A DNA stretch of 64,000 bases from Stigmatella aurantiaca DW4/3-1 (GCF_000165485.1 NC_014623.1:9504893-9568892); one strand, 5' to 3'; numbered from the stretch's first letter, positions 1 through 10,909 are shown. Notes: a model not told the origin generated them from the letters alone. A program made the numbers and translations.

Positions 1-608
1 GACTCCCCCGTGTTCGCCTCCACCGAGAACGACACGTTCCCGCTCTGGTCCGAACCGAACGCCGACGGCACCGAGATCTTCTTGATTCTCGGAATCGTGA
101 TGCTCTGCCCATCGTTCGCCGCCGCCAGGGTGATGACCACCTTGTCGTTGTTGATCGCCAGCGTCTGCTCCGTCGTCCCTTGGAACAGCAACTTGCCCGC
201 CGTGTCGCTCGCCCTCGCCGAGAACACCAGCACCTTCCCCTTGGGCAAGAAGGGGATCGTCCCCGTCCACTGGTCCGCCGACTTGAACAGGTCGAAGTTC
301 ACGTACAGCGGCGCGCTCGAGTCCTTCTCCTTCACATCGATCCGGATCGCCGCCACATCCGTGAAGGCAAACGCCTGCGCCGTGTGCGCCGAGGAGGCCG
401 AGTACGAGCGCACCTTCGACGCTCCGCTGGACGTGTAGATGTCCCCAGCCTGAATCGCGAACGACGCGCTCGTGGACTCCTCTTCCTGCTGTCCGGGCAC
501 CTCAGGAGCCTGGGAATTACAGCCTACCGAGCCAAACGTGAAGGCTGACAAAAGAAGGACTGTCTTCCTCAGCATCCGCTGCGTGCTCTTGAAGCAAAGA
601 TTGCGCAT
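1..608 (-). CDS. Secreted lipoprotein of unknown function (3' part outside window)
   Basis: I do not recognise the family. The reading frame runs off the left edge, so only the first 202 residues are visible. It starts MRNLCFKS, then a hydrophobic stretch LLLSAFTF followed by GSVGC, a plausible though not ideal lipobox with the lipidated Cys at residue 30. After a Glu/Gln/Ser linker comes a beta-rich, low-complexity-free region (residues about 45-200) resembling the adhesin or Ig-like folds of secreted myxobacterial proteins. ATG at 608 has GGAG five bases upstream; an inner ATG at 575 would give a shorter signal peptide but has a poor ribosome site. Transcribed divergently from the sigma-54 activator. 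Outer-membrane or periplasmic location is inferred from the signal only. Confidence 0.7.
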   Translation of the reverse strand, partial: MRNLCFKSTQRMLRKTVLLLSAFTFGSVGCNSQAPEVPGQQEEESTSASFAIQAGDIYTSSGASKVRSYSASSAHTAQAFAFTDVAAIRIDVKEKDSSAPLYVNFDLFKSADQWTGTIPFLPKGKVLVFSARASDTAGKLLFQGTTEQTLAINNDKVVITLAAANDGQSITIPRIKKISVPSAFGSDQSGNVSFSVEANTGE

Positions 609-774
609 ACCCGCTCCATCAGGACGCAAGTCCGCCGTGCCGCCTTACGCAGCCCTGCGAACGCGCGTCGCGTCATGACCTTGGTTGGAAAGCGAAACCC
701 GGTGGGCGGGCATCGCCGCCCTGGCCCTGAGCAACATCCAAGCCACTTCGCTGGCCTCGGAATCCCCCACCCCT

Positions 775-793
775 CAGTTCAGTTTTTGAACTG
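775..793. promoter_or_regulatory. Perfect 7-bp inverted repeat
   Basis: CAGTTCA, five-base spacer, TGAACTG. It lies about 55 bases upstream of the candidate -35 box of the activator gene, so it could be an operator or a short hairpin. No partner protein can be named. Confidence 0.35.
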
Positions 794-848
794 CTGTGCG
801 GGAAGTCCTGGGGCGGGTCGCTCGCAACCCCCTGGATCCACTGGTTTT

Positions 849-877
849 TTGCAAATGTTCAAAATTTAAACTATCAA
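849..877 (+). promoter_or_regulatory. Candidate sigma-70-type promoter of the sigma-54 activator gene
   Basis: TTGCAA at 849-854 and TATCAA at 872-877 are separated by 17 bases and sit in the only AT-rich island of the spacer. Each box matches four of six consensus bases. Transcription would start near 884, about 80 bases before the chosen ATG. Confidence 0.4.
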
Positions 878-963
878 TTCCGAAATCTAAACTTCGCGTA
901 GTCCAGAATTCCTGCCTTGCCCCGCACGGGCGGGAGTCAGGCTTTGTCTGCTTTTGGGTTTTC

Positions 964-3924
<2,961 letters not shown>

Positions 3925-4008
3925 GGCAAGTCGAGCGATCGAACAAACCCTCCCTCCGCGTCCATCGAAGGCCATGCTGTCCGCCGCCCACGGCGGTATG
4001 CTCGCCCC

Positions 4009-4977
4009 ATGAACGTGACGCGTCGGCGGTTCCTCCGCGACTCGACCCTCGCCCTGATGTCCGTGGCGGCGGGATGCCGCTCGGCCTCGGAGCCGGGCGC
4101 TCAGGCGCCCCTCTTCGTTCCCACCTCCGATCGAACCGTGGTGCGGACCCTCCAGGGAGTGCCCGCGACGGACGGCGCCGGGGTGAAGCTCACGCGCGTC
4201 ATCCACCAGCCCGCGCTGCAGAACCTGGATCCGTTCTTGATGCTCGACCGGTTCCATTCGAACGACGCCAATGCCTACATCGCTGGCTTCCCGAACCATC
4301 CCCACCGCGGCTTCGAGACCGTGACGGTGATGCTCGAGGGGCGCATGCGGCATCGCGACAGCCGGGGCAACTCGGGCCTCATCCAGGGCCGGGGCGCGCA
4401 GTGGATGACGGCGGGCCGCGGCATCATCCACTCCGAGATGCCTGAGCAAGAATCCGGGCTGATGTCTGGCTTCCAGCTGTGGATCAACCTGCCGGCCAAA
4501 GAGAAGATGTGCCCGCCGTACTACCAGGACCTCCCGCCGGAGCGGCTCGCCGAGGCGACACTCTCCTCCGTGGGGAGCCGGCTGCGCGTCATCGCCGGCA
4601 ACCCCCAGGGACTGGCGGGGCCGGTACGGGACCGCCCCACCCAGCCCACCCTGCTGACCCTCACGCTGGAAGACGACCAGCCCTTCGAGCTCGAGTTGCC
4701 CGAGGGGCACGTGGCGTTCGCGTTCGTCCACGTCGGCCAGGTCCACCTGGGGCCCGAGGCGAGGGCCTCGGCGGTGCGCGAAGGGCACATCGCGCTGCTC
4801 AGCCAGGGCAAACGCCTGCGCCTTCAGGCCCGGGACCGGCGCAGCGCGGTGCTCCTCGCCGCCGCGAAGCCGCTCCACGAGCCCATTGTCCAGCACGGTC
4901 CTTTCGTCATGAACACCGAGGCGGAGATTCACCAGGCCATCGCGGATTACCAGCGGGGAGTGCTGGACAAAGCATGA
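4009..4977 (+). CDS. Pirin family protein with Tat lipoprotein signal
   Basis: A bicupin pirin (322 aa). The N-terminal cupin has the metal-binding His pair in NHPHRGFETVT (His97, His99) and the second set in GIIHSEMP (His141, Glu143). Pirins of this type bind Fe or Ni, and some oxidise quercetin. The unusual part is the N-terminus: TRRRFLRD is a twin-arginine motif, followed by a hydrophobic segment and AAGC, a lipobox with Cys23. So the protein is predicted to fold with its metal in the cytoplasm, be exported by Tat and be lipid-anchored. Pirins are usually cytoplasmic. No clear Shine-Dalgarno sequence precedes the ATG; a small hairpin (CCGCCG/CGGCGG, 3981-3996) lies just upstream. It follows the activator gene by 84 bases but need not be its target. 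Confidence 0.9.
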   Translation: MNVTRRRFLRDSTLALMSVAAGCRSASEPGAQAPLFVPTSDRTVVRTLQGVPATDGAGVKLTRVIHQPALQNLDPFLMLDRFHSNDANAYIAGFPNHPHRGFETVTVMLEGRMRHRDSRGNSGLIQGRGAQWMTAGRGIIHSEMPEQESGLMSGFQLWINLPAKEKMCPPYYQDLPPERLAEATLSSVGSRLRVIAGNPQGLAGPVRDRPTQPTLLTLTLEDDQPFELELPEGHVAFAFVHVGQVHLGPEARASAVREGHIALLSQGKRLRLQARDRRSAVLLAAAKPLHEPIVQHGPFVMNTEAEIHQAIADYQRGVLDKA

Positions 4978-5173
4978 GCGCGGGAGACGTCCCGGGAGGG
5001 GTTGCCAAAAAACAACGGAAGACCGTCCTGGGACACCTCCGGGAGTCCTGGGATGTCAGATGCCTCGCGTACTGTGATTCCCACGTCGCCGCTTGAAAAA
5101 CAGCGGCTTCTCCCTCGATGGCCGCGCGATGCGGCCAAAGGGGTCCACGCCCTTTTCAGAGGTGTCAGCAGCC

Positions 5174-5533
5174 ATGGAACAGCGACTGGCGACCATCATC
5201 GGAGCGGCCGTACGCGCGGCCCGGCAGCGGTTGGACCTCACCCAAGCGGATGTGGCGGAGCGGGTGGGCATCGCCACGGAGGTGTATGGGCGGCTCGAGC
5301 GCGGCCACATGCTGCCCAGCGTGAAGACGCTGCGGCGCTTGTGCCTGGTGCTCAACTGCTCTTCGGACGTGTTGCTCGGCGTCACCTCGCCGGAGAAACC
5401 CGTGGAGGTGGCCGAAGACCCCCACGAGTATGGCGAGCGGCCCGAGGTCCGGCGGGTGCTGCGCACCCTGCGGCGGCTCGAACCGGCCCAGCTGAAGCTC
5501 ATCAGCCAGGTCGCGGGCGCCATTCACCGCTGA
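5174..5533 (+). CDS. XRE-family helix-turn-helix regulator
   Basis: A small (119 aa) DNA-binding protein. Residues about 8-65 form a Cro/CI-type HTH: RQRLDLTQADVAERVGI, then the recognition helix region EVYGRLERGHMLPS and the hydrophobic VKTLRRLCLVLN. The C-terminal 50 residues are charged and may mediate dimerisation. ATG 5174 is chosen because the HTH family begins within a few residues of it; the frame stays open upstream to a TTG at 5093, which would add 27 residues. The gene ends 73 bases before the desaturase, and the perfect hairpin between them could be its operator; that link is inference. Confidence 0.85.
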   Translation: MEQRLATIIGAAVRAARQRLDLTQADVAERVGIATEVYGRLERGHMLPSVKTLRRLCLVLNCSSDVLLGVTSPEKPVEVAEDPHEYGERPEVRRVLRTLRRLEPAQLKLISQVAGAIHR

Positions 5534-5567
5534 CCGCCCTGGGAGGTTCGTTTTTTCGTAACTTCTT

Positions 5568-5595
5568 GGCGCCTGAAAAGAAGCCTTCAGGCGCC
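5568..5595. promoter_or_regulatory. Perfect 10-bp hairpin immediately upstream of the desaturase start
   Basis: GGCGCCTGAA at 5568-5577, eight-base loop, TTCAGGCGCC at 5586-5595. It ends 11 bases before the ATG at 5607, over the place where the ribosome site should be. A T-run precedes it rather than follows it, so it is not a classic terminator of the XRE gene. It may be an operator or a translation-controlling RNA hairpin. Confidence 0.5.
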
Positions 5596-5606
5596 ATAAG
5601 ACGTAC

Positions 5607-6515
5607 ATGTACGGGGTGACTTCCCCTGCCGCGAAGCCGCCCCCGCTGGATGTGCCCAGCCTTGCCGTGCATGCGCTCTGGTGGGGGTGGTTCCCCACTT
5701 TTCTCACCACCTGGGGGGAACTGACGTGGGGGGGGCGGCTGGCACTGCTCGGGCTGGGGTGGGCGGTGCTGTTCTGGAATTACGCCGTGCTGCACAACCA
5801 CATGCACGTGCCCATCGCCCGGCCCCCCCTGCTCGAGGCGGTGGTGTCCCGCACGCTGGGGCTCGCGTGTGGCTTCCCCTACCGGGGCTACTACCTCCAC
5901 CACTTCAACCACCATAAATACAATGATGGGCCTGGCGACTGGGGCCAGCGCCGCCCGGGCGAGGGGGTGACGCGCTACCTCGTCCGCTCCACGCTGACGC
6001 CCTGGGTGTGGCCCTTCGAGACGTTGGCCAATGTCTGGCGGGCCGCGAAGACCCGGCGGTGGCGGCTGGAGCTGGTGCTCGACTTCGCCGTGGTGGATGG
6101 CTTTCTCGTGGGGCTCTTCTTCTGGGAGCCCGCCCAGGGGCTGGCCCTGCTGGGCCTGTGGTGGACCGGGCAGTTCTCCATCTACTGGCTCAACCTCGCC
6201 TCCCACTTCGAAACGGATTCCCGCCAGAGGGATGCGCTCGCCATCACCTCGACTTCCTGGTTTTATAATTTCTTCTTTTTCAATGCGGGGCACCACCAAG
6301 CCCACCACCTCTGGCCCCAGATGCCGTGGAGGGAACTGTCCGCTGCCACGCAGAAGCTGGCCGCCGAAGGGCGCGTTCGTCCAGCACTGCAAACCTCCCT
6401 GGCGCCCATCAATCCCTTGTGGGTGACGCGCGTGGTCCAGAGCTATGGTGCGTCGCCGTGCGCTCGGCAGACGGAGTCGACGATTACCTCCGGGACCCCA
6501 TCGGCCGATACCTGA
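5607..6515 (+). CDS. Membrane fatty acid desaturase family protein
   Basis: An integral membrane di-iron oxygenase (302 aa) of the FA_desaturase type, expected to introduce a double bond or hydroxyl into an acyl chain, or to act on a carotenoid. All three His boxes are present: HNHMH at 63-67, HHFNHH at 98-103 and HHQAHH at 229-234. Hydrophobic segments flank them (about 20-60, 145-195). The last 30 residues after IxPLWVTR are unlike the family and lie in the overlap with the following AraC gene, so the C-terminus may be of recent origin. A hairpin sits just before the start codon and no clear Shine-Dalgarno sequence is visible. Substrate specificity cannot be read from sequence. Confidence 0.88.
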   Translation: MYGVTSPAAKPPPLDVPSLAVHALWWGWFPTFLTTWGELTWGGRLALLGLGWAVLFWNYAVLHNHMHVPIARPPLLEAVVSRTLGLACGFPYRGYYLHHFNHHKYNDGPGDWGQRRPGEGVTRYLVRSTLTPWVWPFETLANVWRAAKTRRWRLELVLDFAVVDGFLVGLFFWEPAQGLALLGLWWTGQFSIYWLNLASHFETDSRQRDALAITSTSWFYNFFFFNAGHHQAHHLWPQMPWRELSAATQKLAAEGRVRPALQTSLAPINPLWVTRVVQSYGASPCARQTESTITSGTPSADT

Positions 6516-7336
6516 TTGGGGATGGCTTTCTCCACTGGTATGCCTCGGCCGGCCTCTGCGGGTTCGTGCTCTGGGGCCGCCCGGCGGAATCCCAGGCCCG
6601 GCGGCTCATTGAAGTCCTGGACGTGGAGCGGACGCCGCACGCGCCGCATGCGTCCCTGGTCGACGCCCGGTGGCTGGAGGTGCCGGACCCAACGGCCTTC
6701 GCCCTGTTCGTGAAGTACATGCAGCAACGCGAGCGGGAGTTCGCCTCGTCCGTGGTGCGGCAGGCGCTGCTCAGGCCCGAGGGGCTCGTGGGCGCCACCG
6801 TCGGCGGCTTCTACAGCCTGTTGAGCCCCTCCTATCCCAGCAAGGTGTTCACCGACGCGGCGGAGGCCATGGTCTGGCTCGGCCAACCGGAGGCTCAGTC
6901 CGCCCCACTGTTGGCCCAAATCCAGCAGCTCATCAATGAGGCCACCGGCCAGTCCCCCGTGTTGCAGGAGTTGCACCGCGTGCTGCGCCCCCGGCTGGTG
7001 AACGCCAACCTGGCGGACACGGCGCGCGAGATGGGCATGTCCGAGCGCACGCTCCAGCGCCGGCTGAAGGAGACGGGCACCTCCTTCCAGGCAGAGCTCA
7101 ACGCGGTGCAGGTGCGCACCGCGCAGACGCTGCTGATGGAGACGGACATGAAGCTGACGGCGGTGGCGGTGGAGGTTGGCTGCGCTTCGCTGCAACACTT
7201 CAGCAGCCTGTTCCGCAAGCTGGTGGGCGAGTCTCCGAGCACCTGGAGGGATCAGCACCGCCGCGCCGCTCCCGGCTCCGCGGAGGATTCCCCCTCCTTG
7301 GAGAAGGAGGAGGAGCGCGGACCGGGCCCTTCTTAG
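6458..7336 (+). CDS. AraC-family transcriptional regulator
   Basis: A regulator of about 292 aa. The N-terminal 170 residues (DPIGRYLIGDGFLHWY onward) are a conserved sensing region of the sort seen in myxobacterial AraC proteins, without recognisable cupin metal ligands. The C-terminal region, about 185-285, has the two HTH of AraC: LADTAREMGMSERTLQRRLKETGTSF and LTAVAVEVGCASLQHFSSLFRKLVG (described in parts). The GTG at 6458 is chosen because homology-like sequence begins there; the frame is open back to 6326, inside the desaturase. It overlaps the desaturase end by 58 bases, suggesting cotranscription, so membrane lipid modification is a possible target. The stop overlaps the convergent GST stop by four bases. 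Confidence 0.85.
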   Translation: MRSADGVDDYLRDPIGRYLIGDGFLHWYASAGLCGFVLWGRPAESQARRLIEVLDVERTPHAPHASLVDARWLEVPDPTAFALFVKYMQQREREFASSVVRQALLRPEGLVGATVGGFYSLLSPSYPSKVFTDAAEAMVWLGQPEAQSAPLLAQIQQLINEATGQSPVLQELHRVLRPRLVNANLADTAREMGMSERTLQRRLKETGTSFQAELNAVQVRTAQTLLMETDMKLTAVAVEVGCASLQHFSSLFRKLVGESPSTWRDQHRRAAPGSAEDSPSLEKEEERGPGPS

Positions 7337-7935
7337 GCGAAGGCCCTCTGCGCCGCGGGGCGCGACGTCACCCGCTTCAGGTATGCCTGCACGTGCGGGT
7401 ACTCCAGGCCCTGTCCCAGCCGGGTGCCCAGGGCCAGCACGGCGCCCACGACGATGTCCGCGGCGCTGAAGCGGTCTCCCACGATGTACTCGCGGCCCTT
7501 GAGACGCTCGTCGAAGATGGGACACACCACCTTGTACCGTTCCGAGGCCTTCTTGATGGCCGCGGGGTCGCGCTGCGCTTCGGGGAGGATCAGGGTGTTC
7601 AAGATGATGGTGGTGAGGCTGGGCTCCAGCTCCGTCATCGCACAGCTGATCCACTGGTAGTACTCACCGCGCTCCTTCGTGCCCAGGGCTGGAGCAAGCC
7701 CCTTGTCCGCGTACTTGTCCGCCAGGTACTGCACGATGGCCGCGGACTCGAAAAAGATGGAGCCCCCGTCGTCGAGCGCGGGGACCACGCCGAGCGGGTG
7801 GATCTTCATGTACGCCGGCTGCTTGTGCTCGCCCTTCATGACATCAATGTGCGCCAGCTCGTAGGGGACGCCCAGCTCCTCGAGAATCCAGCGGGGACGG
7901 ATGGCTCGGGTCTGCGCGCAGTAATAGAGCTTCAT
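7333..7935 (-). CDS. Glutathione S-transferase family protein
   Basis: A cytosolic GST (200 aa) with an N-terminal thioredoxin-like domain (residues 1-80: MKLYYCAQTRAIRPRWILEE, the cis-Pro region LGVVPALDDG, and FESAAIVQYLADKY, which binds the gamma-glutamyl part of glutathione) and an all-helical C-terminal domain containing the N-capping motif GDRFSAADI. It should conjugate glutathione to electrophiles or act as a glutathione-dependent isomerase. ATG 7935 has AGGGAG at good spacing; the open frame extends further but is non-homologous. It starts 14 bases after the PLD-like gene and is probably cotranscribed with it, opposite the TetR/ALDH genes, which also deal with reactive aldehydes. Confidence 0.92.
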   Translation of the reverse strand: MKLYYCAQTRAIRPRWILEELGVPYELAHIDVMKGEHKQPAYMKIHPLGVVPALDDGGSIFFESAAIVQYLADKYADKGLAPALGTKERGEYYQWISCAMTELEPSLTTIILNTLILPEAQRDPAAIKKASERYKVVCPIFDERLKGREYIVGDRFSAADIVVGAVLALGTRLGQGLEYPHVQAYLKRVTSRPAAQRAFA

Positions 7936-7949
7936 GGTCTGCTCCCTTG

Positions 7950-8558
7950 TCAGCGCCGCAGTCGCCGGGACTGTCCCAGGCGAATGGCGCCAGGCCCCTG
8001 CTTCTTGGCCGGCCCCGGACCGGAGGACAAGATCGGGTCCGGACAAACCGCCCTTAACCGGCAGCCCTGACACTCCGCGCCATCCCACACCGCCGCATAG
8101 AGCGCCGTCACGCGGTCGATGACGTCGAAGTCCTCGGTGACGAAGCCGAGCTCGAAGTTGCGCACGTCCTCGCCCTTGGCCCCCAGCCCCGCGCCGGTGA
8201 GGTTGGCGCTGCCCACGTAGGCCCAGGCCCCATCCACCACCACCGCCTTGAAGTGGACCCGCGGGCACACCTTCAACTCCAGCCCCCCTCGCACCAGCCG
8301 GGCGCGCGCGTCGAAGGCCTCACGGAAGGGCCGGCTCGGCAGCTCCGCGTGCAGCAGCCGCAGTGCCACCCCGCGCGCCGCCAAGCGGTCGAACAGCTCC
8401 AGCACCGGGGCGAACTTCCCCCCCTGTTCCACGAACATCGCCTTCACGTTCGCGGTGGCCACCCACACGGACTCCCGGGCGTGCGCCAGCTTGCCCAACA
8501 CCACTTCCCGGTAGAGCGCCCGGCCTTGGAGGAGTTCTGCCTGGAGAGGCCGCATCAT
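7950..8558 (-). CDS. Phospholipase D-like protein with a single HKD motif
   Basis: About 202 aa. It carries one PLD/nuclease catalytic motif, HFKAVVVDG...GSANLTG (His, Lys, Asp spaced as HxKx4D, then GSxN), so it would have to dimerise to make an active site, as Nuc-type nucleases do. The C-terminal part has a four-Cys cluster (CQGCRLRAVCP), possibly a metal site, followed by a basic tail. Substrate (DNA, RNA or phospholipid) is not readable. Start at 8558 (MMRPLQ) is preceded by GTGGGAT; no signal peptide is seen, so a cytoplasmic role is likely. It shares the divergent promoter region with tetR-like 8664 and precedes the GST gene by 14 bases. Confidence 0.8.
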   Translation of the reverse strand: MMRPLQAELLQGRALYREVVLGKLAHARESVWVATANVKAMFVEQGGKFAPVLELFDRLAARGVALRLLHAELPSRPFREAFDARARLVRGGLELKVCPRVHFKAVVVDGAWAYVGSANLTGAGLGAKGEDVRNFELGFVTEDFDVIDRVTALYAAVWDGAECQGCRLRAVCPDPILSSGPGPAKKQGPGAIRLGQSRRLRR

Positions 8559-8612
8559 TATCCCACATGCTCGCACAACCCCACGGGGCAGCAAATTGTC
8601 CCTTCCTGAATA

Positions 8613-8629
8613 AATGACCCAGGGTCATT
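8613..8629. promoter_or_regulatory. 17-bp perfect palindrome, candidate TetR operator
   Basis: AATGACCC-A-GGGTCATT between the divergent PLD-like and TetR genes. A TTGACA box at 8628-8633 overlaps its right edge, so binding here would block transcription of the TetR gene. Size, symmetry and position fit TetR autoregulation. Confidence 0.65.
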
Positions 8630-8657
8630 GACAAGACGGACCCTGACTCTTAGGAAG

Positions 8658-8670
8658 TGACTCATGGTCA
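8658..8670. promoter_or_regulatory. Second, imperfect operator-like copy over the tetR start codon
   Basis: TGACTCATGGTCA matches the core TGACCCAGGGTCA of the first palindrome at 11 of 13 bases and covers the ATG of the TetR gene, 45 bases downstream of the first copy (about four helical turns). Confidence 0.4.
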
Positions 8671-9344
8671 GCAAAGCGGCGGCGAAGGAGAAGCGGGTCC
8701 TGCCGTTGAGGGCGAGGCGGGACGAGGACAAGGAGGCGCGGCGCCGGCTCATCCTGGAGGCGGCGCGGGTGCTGTTCACCACCACCTCCTATGCCGAGGT
8801 GAAGATGGCGGACGTGGCGGAGAAGGCGCGGCTGGCCAAGGGGACGGTGTTCCTCTACTTCCCCACGAAGGAGGCGCTGTTCCTGGCGCTTCTGGAGGAG
8901 CTGTTGTTCGCCTGGTTCCACCGGCTGGACGGGTGGCTGGAGCAGGACACGGGGCCTTGGACGGGCGCGCGCCTGGCGGGCTGGGTGGCGGAGTCGATGG
9001 AGCACCAGGCGTCACTGCCCCGGCTGATGGGCATCCTTCAGAATGTCCTGGAGCACAACATCCCCCTGGAGCATGCGCGCGCCTTCAAGGAGCGGCTGCG
9101 CGAGACGCTGGGGCACACCGGAGCGCTGCTGGAGCAGCGGCTCCGCTTTCTGAAACCGGGTGAGGGCCCACGGCTGCTGCTGCGCCTGAATGCCCTGATG
9201 ATGGGGCTGTGGCTGATGGCGGACGAAGCCCCGGTGACGCGCGAGTTGCTGGACCTGCCCCACCTGTCCGTCCTGCGCGTGGACTTCCAGCGCGAGCTGG
9301 CGGAGTCGATGACGTTGCTGCTGCGCGGGCTCGAGACCCGCTGA
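8664..9344 (+). CDS. TetR-family repressor
   Basis: 226 aa. After a basic leader, residues about 27-75 form the TetR HTH: RRRLILEAARVLF, the helix KMADVAEKARLAKGTVFLYFPTKEAL (in pieces). The rest is helical and should bind an inducer and dimerise. AGGAAG lies seven bases before the ATG. The gene leads the two aldehyde dehydrogenase genes (gaps of 50 and 73 bases) and faces the PLD-like/GST pair; a palindrome in the shared promoter is its likely operator. The inducer may be an aldehyde or fatty acid derivative, by context only. Confidence 0.9.
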   Translation: MVSKAAAKEKRVLPLRARRDEDKEARRRLILEAARVLFTTTSYAEVKMADVAEKARLAKGTVFLYFPTKEALFLALLEELLFAWFHRLDGWLEQDTGPWTGARLAGWVAESMEHQASLPRLMGILQNVLEHNIPLEHARAFKERLRETLGHTGALLEQRLRFLKPGEGPRLLLRLNALMMGLWLMADEAPVTRELLDLPHLSVLRVDFQRELAESMTLLLRGLETR

Positions 9345-9394
9345 CCTGTCTGTCCCTTTCCCCTGTGTCCCGCGGTTCTTTCAGGAGCACTCCC

Positions 9395-10909
9395 ATGATC
9401 GAAAACGTGAAGACGGCCTCCTCCTCCCCCCAGTCCATTCCCTTTCCCATGGCGGCGCCCGCCCAGAAGGTGGCGCCGGTGCCCGAGGACTTCGTGGATC
9501 CGAAGCGGGTGCGCGCGGTCTTCGAGGCGCAACGGGCCCACCGCTGGACGATGTCGCGCACCACGGCGGCCGAGCGCATCGCCCGGCTGCGCAAGCTGAA
9601 GACGGCCATCCTGGAGCGGCGCGAGGCCCTCGCGGCCGCCATCTACGCGGACTTCCGCAAGCCGGGCACCGAGGTGGACATCTCCGAGATTCAAGCGGTG
9701 ATGGGCGAGCTGAACCACACGGTGAAGCACCTGAAGGGGTGGATGAAGCCCACGCGCGTGGGCACGCCACCGCTGCTCGCGGGCACGACGAGCCAGATCC
9801 GCCCCGAGGCCAAGGGCGTGGTGCTGATCATCTCGCCGTGGAACTACCCGTTCGCCCTGGCCATCAACCCGCTCATCGCCGCGCTGGCCGCGGGCAACTG
9901 CGTGGTCCTCAAGCCCAGCGAGAAGACGCCCCACACCGCCGCGTTCCTGGAGACGCTCATCGGGGATGTGTTCGAGGAGCGCGAGGTGACGCTGCTGCGA
10001 GGCGGCGCGGCGCTGGGCGATGCGCTGCTGGAGCAGCCCTTCGACCACTTCTTCTTCACCGGCAACCCGCGCATCGGCCAGCGGGTGATGGCGGCGGCGG
10101 CCCGGCACCTGGCCGGGGTGACGCTGGAGCTGGGCGGCAAGTCGCCGGTCATCGTCGATGCCACGGCGGACGTGAAGGCCGCGGCGGAGCGGGTGATGTG
10201 GGGCAAGTGCATCAACGCGGGGCAGACCTGCATCGCGCCGGACTACATCTTCGTCCACGCCTCCCGGGAGAAGGAGTTTCTGGAGCACGCCAAGCAGGCC
10301 CTCACGGCCTTCTACGGCGCGGAGGAGAAGGCGCGCCAAGAGAGCCCTGACTTCGCCCGGCTGGTGGACAACGGAGCATTCCGGCGCATCCAGGACCTGA
10401 TTGCCCGCTCGGTGACCGCGGGAGCGAAGCTCGAGGTGGGCGGACAGGCCGACGAGGCGGCCCGGTATGTGGCCCCCACCCTGCTCTCGGGCGTCCGGCC
10501 GGACATGGCCGTCATGGAGGAGGAGATTTTCGGCCCCGTGCTGCCCGTGATGGCGTTCCAGCAGTTGGACGAGGTGTACACGCACATCCGCGCGGGCGGC
10601 AAGCCGCTCGCCCTGTACATCTTCAGCGAGGACTCGAAGCGCATCGAGGACATCCTCCAGAACACCACCTCGGGCGGGGCGGTGGTGAACAACGTGCTCC
10701 TGCACTTCATCAACCCGAACCTGCCCTTCGGCGGCGTGGGCCTGAGCGGACTGGGCAGCTACCACGGCCACCACGGCTTCCGGACGTTCAGCCACGAGCG
10801 CTCGGTGCTGACACAGACCCTGCCCTCGGCCGCCTCGGTCTTCTTCCCGCCCTACACGGGAAAGGGCCTGAAGGGGCTTGCGGCGCGGCTGTCGCGTTGG
10901 CTTGAGTAG
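9395..10909 (+). CDS. NAD(P)-dependent aldehyde dehydrogenase, ALDH3-like (copy 1)
   Basis: Oxidises an aldehyde to the acid (504 aa). It has the class 3 fatty-aldehyde-dehydrogenase signatures: SPWNYPFALAINPLIAAL (oxyanion Asn), KPSEKTPHTAAF (cofactor binding), Glu245 in ELGGKSP and the nucleophile Cys279 in GQTCIAPD, 34 residues apart as in the family. The C-terminus ends FFPPYTGKGLKGL. ATG 9395 has AGGAG seven bases upstream, which rules out the longer open frame from 9209. A 35-residue Ser/Pro/Ala-rich leader is extra. It forms a likely operon with the TetR gene and a second copy immediately downstream, with which it shares near-identical DNA tracts. Confidence 0.94.
   Translation: MIENVKTASSSPQSIPFPMAAPAQKVAPVPEDFVDPKRVRAVFEAQRAHRWTMSRTTAAERIARLRKLKTAILERREALAAAIYADFRKPGTEVDISEIQAVMGELNHTVKHLKGWMKPTRVGTPPLLAGTTSQIRPEAKGVVLIISPWNYPFALAINPLIAALAAGNCVVLKPSEKTPHTAAFLETLIGDVFEEREVTLLRGGAALGDALLEQPFDHFFFTGNPRIGQRVMAAAARHLAGVTLELGGKSPVIVDATADVKAAAERVMWGKCINAGQTCIAPDYIFVHASREKEFLEHAKQALTAFYGAEEKARQESPDFARLVDNGAFRRIQDLIARSVTAGAKLEVGGQADEAARYVAPTLLSGVRPDMAVMEEEIFGPVLPVMAFQQLDEVYTHIRAGGKPLALYIFSEDSKRIEDILQNTTSGGAVVNNVLLHFINPNLPFGGVGLSGLGSYHGHHGFRTFSHERSVLTQTLPSAASVFFPPYTGKGLKGLAARLSRWLE
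10085..10191 (+). repeat. Near-identical tract shared with 11604-11710 (paralogous ALDH genes)
   Basis: The 107 bases encoding VMAAAARHLAGV to DVKAAAER are repeated in the second ALDH gene with two differences. A second tract, 9859-9951 versus 11378-11470, differs at three positions. Both pairs are offset by exactly 1519 bases, whereas the stretches between and around them are clearly more diverged. Confidence 0.85.

Larger units (their letters stand above)
609..963. other. Divergent intergenic region
   Basis: A 355-base spacer between the divergent lipoprotein and sigma-54 activator. It holds a perfect inverted repeat at 775-793 and a strikingly AT-rich island at about 845-905 with a promoter-like pair. 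I see no gene in it. The -24/-12 element expected of a sigma-54 promoter is not present. Confidence 0.6.

Noticed and set aside
10-438. 142-codon plus-strand frame at the left edge
   Set aside because: The minus strand gives a better product with a start, ribosome site and lipoprotein signal; the plus frame is its shadow.
841-860. Possible -24/-12 sigma-54 promoter
   Set aside because: GG and GC are only six bases apart instead of the required ten.
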